Positions 57,558 to 64,000 of a stretch of DNA of 64,000 bases are shown here, piece by piece (the stretch's first letter is position 1; each line of letters opens with the position of its first letter). Origin of the DNA: Polyangium spumosum. GTDB taxonomy: Bacteria; Myxococcota_A; Polyangia; Polyangiales; Polyangiaceae. A model generated the notes under the pieces. That model was not told where the DNA came from. It saw only the letters and a program-made list of their open reading frames with translations, and made no database searches. The stretch lies in the NCBI RefSeq assembly GCF_009649845.1, contig NZ_WJIE01000001.1, forward strand, positions 1-64,000. The letters run 5' to 3'. The position numbers and the translations under genes were made by a program.

Positions 57558-58427
57558 ATGAACCACACGGGCACGTTGCTCGCCAACCACGGCTCCGCCT
57601 TCGTCGCCCACCGGACCTTGCCCTGCGCCAAAGCCCCGTCGCGGCCCGCCACCCACGAGTACGCCGCGCTCGCGCTCTACGTGGGCGGCTCGGCCGTCGT
57701 CGAGCAACGCGGGCGCCACACCCTCGGCCCGGGGGACGTGCTCGTCGTGCCCGCGGGCGAGCCCCATCGCATGCACGGCGCCAAGGACGTGGAGTTCTGG
57801 GGCCTCGGCCTCTGCGCGACGTGCCTCCCGTCCCGCGCGCTCGGGCCGCTGCTCGCGCCCTTCGAACGCGTGCGGGGCGGCGCGTCCGCCGTCGTCCACG
57901 TGCCCGGCGACCGGCAAGACCACCTCGTTGGCCTCTTCCGCGAGCTCGCGCGCGAGTCGAGCGCCCCCCCGGGCCCCGCGGCCGAGCTCGTCGTCCAGAG
58001 CCTCGTCGCGCTCATCCTGGCCGAGATCGTCCGCGCCCAGCCTTTCCAGGCGGCGGGGTCGAGCCCGCCGTCGCTCGTCGCGGAGGCGCTCGATTACATC
58101 GAGCGGCATTGCATGGAGCCCATCTCGCTCGCCGACGTCGCCGCCGCCGTGCGGCGCTCGCCCGCGCACGTGACGACGGCGCTGCGGCGCGCGACGGGGA
58201 AGACGGCGGGGGCGTGGATCGCGGCGGGGCGCGTGGCGGAGGCGGAGCGGCTGCTCGTCTCCTCGGACGAGCGGATCGACATCATCGCCGAGCGGGTCGG
58301 TTATGCGGACCCGACCCATTTCATCCGCATGTTTCGGCGCGCGCGTGGCATGACGCCGGCGGCGTTCCGCGCGGCGCACCGCCGCGTCACCTCGGGCGCG
58401 CCGACGCCTGGAGCGCCCCCCGGGTGA
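57558..58427 (+). CDS. AraC-family transcriptional regulator
   Basis: This 289-residue protein has an N-terminal cupin-like sensor (GRHTLGPGDVLVVPAGEPHR) and a C-terminal double helix-turn-helix (about 185-280), with SLADVAAAVRRSPAHVTTAL and RIDIIAERVGYADPTHFIRM. Divergent to the HmuY-like operon, so it may control it. Confidence 0.9.
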   Translation: MNHTGTLLANHGSAFVAHRTLPCAKAPSRPATHEYAALALYVGGSAVVEQRGRHTLGPGDVLVVPAGEPHRMHGAKDVEFWGLGLCATCLPSRALGPLLAPFERVRGGASAVVHVPGDRQDHLVGLFRELARESSAPPGPAAELVVQSLVALILAEIVRAQPFQAAGSSPPSLVAEALDYIERHCMEPISLADVAAAVRRSPAHVTTALRRATGKTAGAWIAAGRVAEAERLLVSSDERIDIIAERVGYADPTHFIRMFRRARGMTPAAFRAAHRRVTSGAPTPGAPPG

Positions 58428-59580
58428 CGCGCCGCATGCAGACCTTGATTGCCTCACGCAGGTTGCTGAGTGTCCTCGCCCCTGCGAAGCCCGCTTCGAG
58501 GGTCGCGAACATCTGCGCCACGGCTGGCCGGATCCCCGTGACGATGCCCTCTGCGCCGAGGAGCCGGATGGCCCGGAGGATACCCGACAGCCGCTCCGCC
58601 GTGCCCGCGTCCACGGACTCGACCCCGGTCAGGTCCAGGATCGCGAACCGCGCCCCGGTCGCGACGACGGCGTCGAGCAGCCGCGACGTGATGTCCGCCG
58701 CGCGCGCCTCGTCCACCTCGCCGACCACGGGCAGCGCGAGCACGTCGTCCCATACCTGGATGATCGGCACGGAGAGCGCTTGAATCTCCGACCGCTGCGC
58801 CTCGATGATCGCGAGCTTCTCTTCCAGATCGAGCTCGCGGCGCTTGAATTCGTCGATGTCCTGGAAGGCGCCCATGACCCGGACCACCTTCCCGTTCTCC
58901 ATCACCGGCACGCCCGCGGTGCGCACCCAGACCCGACGGCCTGTCGCGGTGATGAGCTGGAGCTCGAGGTCGTACGGCTTGCCCTCGCTGGCGGCGGCGC
59001 CGAAGGCCGCCGCGATCGTCGCCTGGTCCTCCGGCGCGTAGGACGCGATCCCCGTGTCGACCTTCGGATCGTGGCTGAGCGGGAGCTCGTGGATCCGGTA
59101 CGTCTCCTCGGTCCAGTATTGCTCTCCCGTCTCCAGATCGACGTCCCAGCCCCCTACCTTGGCGGTGGCGCCCATCTTGTGGAACAGGTTCCGCCGCCGC
59201 TCCCAGTCGGGGACGGGCTCCTGCGTGTGGATCTCGATCCCGGAGCCGTAGAGCTTCGTATCTCCGGCCACGCGGCGGAGCACGAAGACGAGGCTCCGGT
59301 GGCTCAGGTCCCGGTGCAAGAACCTGGCGCGGACCGAGACGTTCGCGTCTCCCCCCTCGTTTGATGCCAGAAAGGCGCGCACCGGCCCCGCGTCCTCGGG
59401 GTGCAAGAGCTTGAGCAAGGGCTCGCCCACGAGGATCGACTCGGGATACCCGAGCACGCTCCGGAATGCGTCGTTCGTGCGGATCATACGCCCGTCGCCG
59501 CGGAGCACACAGAGCAGATCGCGGGACGTCTGGAAGAAGAGATCGTAGGGAATGCTGTGCTCGTCGTGAGCGGAGGACAT
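58387..59580 (-). CDS. PAS-STAS signalling protein (RsbR/RsbS-like)
   Basis: This 397-residue protein has two PAS domains, about 12-120 (SRDLLCVLRGDGRMIRTNDA) and about 150-260 (WTEETYRIHELPLSHDPKVD). A coiled linker leads to a C-terminal STAS domain (about 285-385), with VPIIQVWDDVLALPVVGEVD and FAILDLTGVESVDAGTAERL. That is typical of stressosome sensors, with a phosphorylatable Thr or Ser in the STAS loop. It is convergent with the AraC gene (41-bp overlap). Confidence 0.88.
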   Translation of the reverse strand: MSSAHDEHSIPYDLFFQTSRDLLCVLRGDGRMIRTNDAFRSVLGYPESILVGEPLLKLLHPEDAGPVRAFLASNEGGDANVSVRARFLHRDLSHRSLVFVLRRVAGDTKLYGSGIEIHTQEPVPDWERRRNLFHKMGATAKVGGWDVDLETGEQYWTEETYRIHELPLSHDPKVDTGIASYAPEDQATIAAAFGAAASEGKPYDLELQLITATGRRVWVRTAGVPVMENGKVVRVMGAFQDIDEFKRRELDLEEKLAIIEAQRSEIQALSVPIIQVWDDVLALPVVGEVDEARAADITSRLLDAVVATGARFAILDLTGVESVDAGTAERLSGILRAIRLLGAEGIVTGIRPAVAQMFATLEAGFAGARTLSNLREAIKVCMRRVTRGALQASARPR

Positions 59581-59659
59581 GATTGGAAACCTCGTCAGCG
59601 CACGCCCGGATCCGCGCGGAGCAACCAAGGAGAAAACGCCGAGTCCCCCCCGCTCGGCG

Positions 59660-60280
59660 TCACGGCGACTCGACCCGCATGAACGTGAGGAGCCGCAAGG
59701 TCCGCTTGGCGATCTTCCAGCCCTGGGGCGTGCGGACGACGATGTCGTCGTAGGTCCCGACGGCCATGTCGACGGCGCCGGCGGGGTCGAGGACGTGGGT
59801 CGCGCTGAGGTAGGTCGACATCGTCGCCGTGTTCCCCTGCACGTTGATCACGACGTTACTGTTCAGGTGTTGCGTCGAGAGATAGCCGGCCGTGACGAAC
59901 ACGTCGTTCGCGACGTCGGCCCACGCGGAGGGGCCGGAGGTCAGGCCGGGGGGGCCATTGGGGGGATTGTCGGGGAAATAAACCTCGAGCACGGCGTTCG
60001 GCGTGAAACACTGCTCGTAAAGGCTCCGGCCTCCCTCCACGTCGCCACGCCCGATGGTGTCCGTGGCTTGGGCATAACAGTAGGTCAGCTTCTCGATCTC
60101 CGCCTCGTCGAGGAGGCGCTGGAGCCCCGGAGGCCCGCCGCCCGGATGTCCGCCCCAGGGATGGCCACCCTGCGCAGGCGTCACGGCACCGATGGCGATC
60201 GCCCCGAGAGCCCCCGCGCACAAGGCGGCACCAACGCGACCCCACGAACTACGGGAACCCAATCGGCTGCTTCGCTCCAT
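59660..60280 (-). CDS. Secreted SnoaL-like (NTF2-fold) protein
   Basis: This 206-residue protein has a signal peptide (ALCAGALGAIAIGAVTPAQG), a Gly/Pro/His stretch and an NTF2-like domain: EIEKLTYCYAQATDTIGRGD, YEQCFTPNAVLEVYF and the end VRTPQGWKIAKRTLRLLTFM. Such folds bind small hydrophobic ligands. Substrate unknown. Confidence 0.8.
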   Translation of the reverse strand: MERSSRLGSRSSWGRVGAALCAGALGAIAIGAVTPAQGGHPWGGHPGGGPPGLQRLLDEAEIEKLTYCYAQATDTIGRGDVEGGRSLYEQCFTPNAVLEVYFPDNPPNGPPGLTSGPSAWADVANDVFVTAGYLSTQHLNSNVVINVQGNTATMSTYLSATHVLDPAGAVDMAVGTYDDIVVRTPQGWKIAKRTLRLLTFMRVESP

Positions 60281-60485
60281 GGTGCATCTCTCCTTCCAAG
60301 GTACAGCTCCCCCCATTCGTCCACACTAGGAAGATCCGCCCTGAAGGGCAAGCGCCTTCTAAGGGACGCCAGAAAATGCAGTGAGGCCACCAATTGCCGT
60401 CCTCCTCGATACGAGGTCAAGGGCGCGCGGGCAGAATTGTCGGTGCCTCCGATGCCCGGTCGACCGGGCAAGGAGCGGAAGGGGA

Positions 60486-61265
60486 TCACCCCGACGCGCA
60501 GAGCACCCCCTCCTCGAGCGGCAAGCTCCGGAAGGTCTCGGGCCGCGAGAAGCTCTCCGGCGTCGTGATGGCCTCGGCGAGCCGCGTATCCGCGAGCCGA
60601 ATACGCGAAAGGTCATCGAGCGGCAAAGGCCCGGGGCACGGGAGCAGGGCCACCATCCCCCATATCGACAGACGCGGCTCCGGCAGGAGGCTCTCGTAAA
60701 GCGCGTGGCCGAAAACAAGGGCGACGGCGCCGCCGCCAGTGATCTCGTTCCGCACGACGGACACGTCCCGCGCCTCGAGCGCCGTCGCGATCTTCGAAGC
60801 CCGGCCCGCGTCGACGAGCAGGAGCAAGCTGCCTTCGTCGAGCAGCGCGAGCCCGTCCTGCTCACGCGTGCGCCGGTCGGGGAGCGTCTTCGACGTATCG
60901 CCGAGCCGCGCGGCCATGGCCCGGTGCTGCCGGGCGTGCAGGGCGCGCTTGCTCGCGGGGAACGTGGCCCAGACGAGCGCGTTCAGGAAGTCGTGCCAGC
61001 TCGAGGGGCGCGTCGGCACCCAGCCCTCGACGTGGATGCGAGCATCGTAGAGCGACGAAGGGTCGACCGGCTCGCGGCGCCGCCCACGACCACGACGCGG
61101 CTTCGGCGGCTGCTGGCGAAAATGGACACCCGCGGCCCCGGAGAGCGCCTCGTCGACGGCCTCGACGGTCGGCCATTCGAGGGCGCCCTCGAAACACGCG
61201 GCGACGCGCTGAATCGGCCAGTAGAGAGGGCTCTTCCGGAAGAACCGCGGATCCCAGGCGCTCAC
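60486..61265 (-). CDS. DUF3025 protein
   Basis: This 259-residue protein starts at GTG 61265. It contains the DUF3025 pattern SWHDFLNALVWATFPASKRA, with LHARQHRAMAARLG and the mid-part ALLDEGSLLLLVDAGRASKI. The family has no known function. It is divergent from the methyltransferase lipoprotein gene with only a 48-bp gap. Confidence 0.82.
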   Translation of the reverse strand: MSAWDPRFFRKSPLYWPIQRVAACFEGALEWPTVEAVDEALSGAAGVHFRQQPPKPRRGRGRRREPVDPSSLYDARIHVEGWVPTRPSSWHDFLNALVWATFPASKRALHARQHRAMAARLGDTSKTLPDRRTREQDGLALLDEGSLLLLVDAGRASKIATALEARDVSVVRNEITGGGAVALVFGHALYESLLPEPRLSIWGMVALLPCPGPLPLDDLSRIRLADTRLAEAITTPESFSRPETFRSLPLEEGVLCASG

Positions 61266-61313
61266 GCGCCCCAGAGTAGACCGCCGCGCGGCATCCGCGC
61301 TAGCGTGCGCCGC

Positions 61314-62162
61314 ATGCGTAGCCTCCCCATCCCCCTGGTCCTGCCCCTCGTCGCCCTGCTCGCCGCCTGCGGCGGCTCCCAGCCACCCGCGGAGACGGCC
61401 CAGGCCGAAGAGACGCCCAAAGCAGCCGAGACGGTCACGCCCCCGAGCACGGCCGAGAAGCCGGCCGCGGACACGAACGTGCCCGAGGCCCTCGCCGCCG
61501 TCGTCGCCGCGCCCGATCGGGCCGAGGCGGATCGCGCCCTCGACGCAGGCCGCAAGCCGGCCGAGCTGCTCGCGTTCCTCGACATCCGCCCGGGGATGAA
61601 GGTCGCGGAGATCGCCGCCGGCGGCGGATACACGGCCGAGCTCCTGGCGCGGGCGGTCGGGGAGACCGGCAAGGTGTACGGCAGCAATTCGAAGTTCATC
61701 CTGGAGCGGTTCGCCGAAAAACCCTGGGCCGAGCGGCTGCAAAAGCCCGTCATGAAGAACGTGGTCCGCGTGGACCGCGAGTTCGACGATCCGCTGCCGC
61801 CCGAGGCGAAGGACCTCGACGCGGTGGTGATGGTCCTCTTTTATCACGACACGGTCTGGATGAAGACGGACCGCGACAAGATGAACAAGAACATCTTCAA
61901 TGCCCTGCGCTCGGGCGGGGTGTACGGGATCGTCGACCACAGCGCGAAGGCGGGCGCCGGGACGTCGGAGGCGCAAACGACGCACCGGATCGAGGAGAAG
62001 GTGCTGCGCGAAGAGGTGGAGCGGGCAGGCTTCAAGCTCGCAGGCGAGGCGAGCTTTCTGCGGAACGAGAAGGATACACGCGACTGGAATGCGTCGCCGA
62101 TGAAGGCGGGGGAGATGCGCGGGACGAGCGACAGGTTCGTGCTGAAATTCGTGAAGCCCTGA
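61314..62162 (+). CDS. Lipoprotein with class I methyltransferase fold
   Basis: This 282-residue protein has a lipobox (LLAAC), a long Ala/Glu/Pro linker and then a Rossmann-type methyltransferase: motif I VAEIAAGGGYTAELLARA, VMVLFYHDTVWM and the C-terminal region RSGGVYGIVDHSAKAGAG. Homologues in other bacteria are annotated as predicted methyltransferases with signal sequences. Substrate unknown. Confidence 0.82.
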   Translation: MRSLPIPLVLPLVALLAACGGSQPPAETAQAEETPKAAETVTPPSTAEKPAADTNVPEALAAVVAAPDRAEADRALDAGRKPAELLAFLDIRPGMKVAEIAAGGGYTAELLARAVGETGKVYGSNSKFILERFAEKPWAERLQKPVMKNVVRVDREFDDPLPPEAKDLDAVVMVLFYHDTVWMKTDRDKMNKNIFNALRSGGVYGIVDHSAKAGAGTSEAQTTHRIEEKVLREEVERAGFKLAGEASFLRNEKDTRDWNASPMKAGEMRGTSDRFVLKFVKP

Positions 62163-62183
62163 CCGTCGCCCGCCCCGCCTCGA

Positions 62184-64000
62184 TCAGCCGAGCTTCTTCT
62201 GCAGAAGCTCGTTCACGCGCTCGGCGTTCGCCTTGCCGCCGGACGCCTTCATCACCTTGCCGACGAAGAAGCCGAGGAGTTTTACGTTTCCCTCCTTGTA
62301 ACGCTTCACCTCGTTCGGGCTCTCGGCGAGGACCTTGTCCACGATGGGCTCGAGCGCGGAGGCGTCCGAGACCTGGCGCATGCCCTTCTTCTCGACGATG
62401 GCGCGCGGGCCCTCGCCGGTCGCGAGCATCTCGGAGAGGACCTCCTTCGCGATCGTGGGCGTGATCGTGCGGTCGTCGACGAGCGACGCGAGCTCGCCGA
62501 GGGCCGCGCCGCCGAAGGGAAGGGCGCTCGGCTTCTTGCCGTCGAGCTTGCGGGCGAGCTCGTTCACGACGAGGCTCGCCACGGTCTTGGGGCCCGGGTG
62601 CGCCGCGACGGCCTGCTCGTAGAAGGCGCGGAGATCGGCGTCCTCGGCGAGCACGATGGCGTCCTCGCGGCCGAGGCCGCGCGTCTCGAGCGATTCGGCG
62701 ATGGCACGCGCCTCCGGCGAGAGTTTTGCCATTCGCTCCTCGGGGCTCGTCTTGACGGCGGGCTTGTCCTCGGCCTTCTTCGCCCGAGGCTCCTGCTTCG
62801 GCTCGGCGATCTTCGCCCACGAGTCCTTGAGCGAGACCGTGCGATTGAAGACGGGCGCGCCGGGCTTCGAATCGATGGGGTCGACGAAAAAGAAGCCCTG
62901 CCGCTCGAACTGGAAATGGGTGCCGCCTTCGGCCTTGGCGAGGCTCGGCTCGACGGCGGCGTCACCGATCACCACGAGTGACTCGGGGTTGAGGCCCGCC
63001 TTCCAGTCCTGGCCCTCCTCCACGAGGTCCGGCCGCTCATCGCGGAACAGCCGATCGTACAGGCGCACCTCGGTCCGGAGCGCATGCGCCGCGCTCACCC
63101 AGTGCAGCGTGCCCTTCACCTTCTTGCCAGCCTGCGCCGCGCCCTCGCGTGTCTCCGGATCGTAAGTGCACCGGAGCTCCGTCACTTCACCCGTCGCCGG
63201 ATCCCGCACGACGTCCTTGCACGTCACGATGTACGCATACCGCAGCCGCACCTCGCGGCCCGGCGCGAGGCGGAACCACTTGTCCGGCGGATCCTGCATG
63301 AAGTCGTCCCGCTCGATGTAGAGCTCGCGCGAGAACGGGATCTTCCGCGTGCCACCCTTGCCGGGCTCGTCCGGGAAGAGCGGGGCCTCGAAGTCCTCGA
63401 CCTTGCCCTCGGGGTAGTTCTCGATGACGACCTTGAGCGGGCGGAGCACGGCCATCACGCGGCCGGCGCGGCGGTCGAGATCGGCGCGGATGCAGGCCTC
63501 GAGGCGCTCGACCTCGATGGTGCTGTTCGTCTTAGCGACGCCGATCTCCTCGCAGAAGGCGCGGAGCGAGTCGGGCGTGACGCCGCGGCGACGAAGGCCC
63601 GCGAGCGTCGGCATGCGCGGATCGTCCCAGCCACGCACGAGGCCACCCTTCACGAGCTCGAGCAGCTTGCGCTTGCTCATCACGGTGAACGTCAGGTTCA
63701 GCCGCGCGAACTCGTATTGCCGCGGCCGCGCGGGGACGTCGACGTTCTCGACGAACCAGTCGTAGAGCTCGCGGTTGTTCTCGAACTCGAGCGTGCAGAT
63801 CGAGTGCGTGATGCCCTCGATCGCGTCCGAGAGGCTGTGGGCGAAGTCGTAGAGCGGGTAGATGTGCCACGCGTCGCCCGTGCGGTAGTGGTGCGCGTGC
63901 TTGATGCGGTACATCGGCCAGTCGCGCATCTTCATGTTGCTCGAGGCGAGATCACCCTTCATGCGCAGGACGTGCGCGCCCTCGGGGAACTCGCCTTTGC
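62184..64000 (-). CDS. glnS: Glutaminyl-tRNA synthetase, 3' part, with YqeY-like tail
   Basis: The frame is open to the right edge, so the N-terminus is missing. What is present is the class I core with SSNMKMRDWPMYRIKHAHHY, the KMSKS equivalent VMSKRKLLELV, and the anticodon-binding beta barrels (IPFSRELYIERDDFM, LRLRY-type strands). A C-terminal extension (about the last 190 residues, from PEERMAKLSPEARAIAESLE) matches the GatB/YqeY domain, as in Deinococcus GlnRS. It charges tRNA-Gln. The tail often improves tRNA binding. Confidence 0.93.
   Translation of the reverse strand, partial: KGEFPEGAHVLRMKGDLASSNMKMRDWPMYRIKHAHHYRTGDAWHIYPLYDFAHSLSDAIEGITHSICTLEFENNRELYDWFVENVDVPARPRQYEFARLNLTFTVMSKRKLLELVKGGLVRGWDDPRMPTLAGLRRRGVTPDSLRAFCEEIGVAKTNSTIEVERLEACIRADLDRRAGRVMAVLRPLKVVIENYPEGKVEDFEAPLFPDEPGKGGTRKIPFSRELYIERDDFMQDPPDKWFRLAPGREVRLRYAYIVTCKDVVRDPATGEVTELRCTYDPETREGAAQAGKKVKGTLHWVSAAHALRTEVRLYDRLFRDERPDLVEEGQDWKAGLNPESLVVIGDAAVEPSLAKAEGGTHFQFERQGFFFVDPIDSKPGAPVFNRTVSLKDSWAKIAEPKQEPRAKKAEDKPAVKTSPEERMAKLSPEARAIAESLETRGLGREDAIVLAEDADLRAFYEQAVAAHPGPKTVASLVVNELARKLDGKKPSALPFGGAALGELASLVDDRTITPTIAKEVLSEMLATGEGPRAIVEKKGMRQVSDASALEPIVDKVLAESPNEVKRYKEGNVKLLGFFVGKVMKASGGKANAERVNELLQKKLG

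Overview
The window looks like a chromosomal segment of a myxobacterium, probably of the Polyangiales/Sorangiineae. It is very GC-rich with compact coding. It has many lipoproteins with low-complexity Gly/Ser or Ala/Pro linkers, two secreted proteases ending in a Cys-rich plus membrane plus Arg tail (MYXO-CTERM type), and GlnRS with a YqeY-like tail. This taxonomic call is inference from protein style, not from a marker gene.

Positions 1 to about 44.6 kb are mobile DNA: two related temperate-phage-like elements stacked at the 3' end of one tRNA-Glu(UUC) gene (44579-44653, minus strand). Element 2 is complete and can be delimited to the base pair. The two ends share the direct core GCGTCCCCAG at 8573-8582 and 44578-44587. 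The flanking arms (8583-8604 and 44564-44585) are reverse complements at 20 of 22 positions, so the circular element would carry a 46-bp dyad-symmetric attP with central AG, as expected for a large serine integrase. That gives a 36.0-kb prophage. Element 1 occupies 1-8582 and runs off the left edge. It has its own serine integrase (6947-8668), which ends at the shared att core.

The two elements are mirror images around 6.4-8.9 kb. Both have a DNA methyltransferase with the same operator-like site 57 bp upstream, then a replication module, then a small antitoxin-like ORF, a DUF4236 gene (a remnant in element 1), a low-GC cargo segment and a 321-bp repeat. The replication modules differ. Element 1 has a lambda O/P-like initiator (with nine iterons inside the gene) plus a DnaC-like loader. 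Element 2 has a PrimPol-SF3 helicase protein with a separate iteron cluster. Cargo also differs: a HEPN-like protein and a TIR protein in element 1, a RecF-like ATPase and a GvpU-like protein in element 2.

Element 2 then has a Mu/P2-type virion operon on the plus strand (17.1-37.8 kb): HNH nuclease, terminase subunits, a portal fused to a flap endonuclease, head protease, decoration and major head proteins, neck proteins, contractile sheath and tube, frameshifting tail chaperone, tape measure, baseplate and fibre. Genes overlap by ATGA or TGATG through most of it. No lysis genes were recognised. Between the fibre and the integrase are minus-strand genes: two small phage or accessory genes, and a sigma-like factor, lipoprotein and secreted protein trio. 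A small ORF overlapping the integrase start closes the element.

From 44.7 kb to the end the DNA is ordinary chromosome: an alkylation-repair pair (Ada-AlkA fusion and Ogt), an esterase, a propeller lipoprotein, a YchJ-family protein, a TPR lipoprotein, a subtilisin and a metalloprotease, a HmuY-like lipoprotein, an AraC regulator, a PAS-STAS signalling protein, a SnoaL-like protein, DUF3025, a lipoprotein methyltransferase and the 3' part of glnS.
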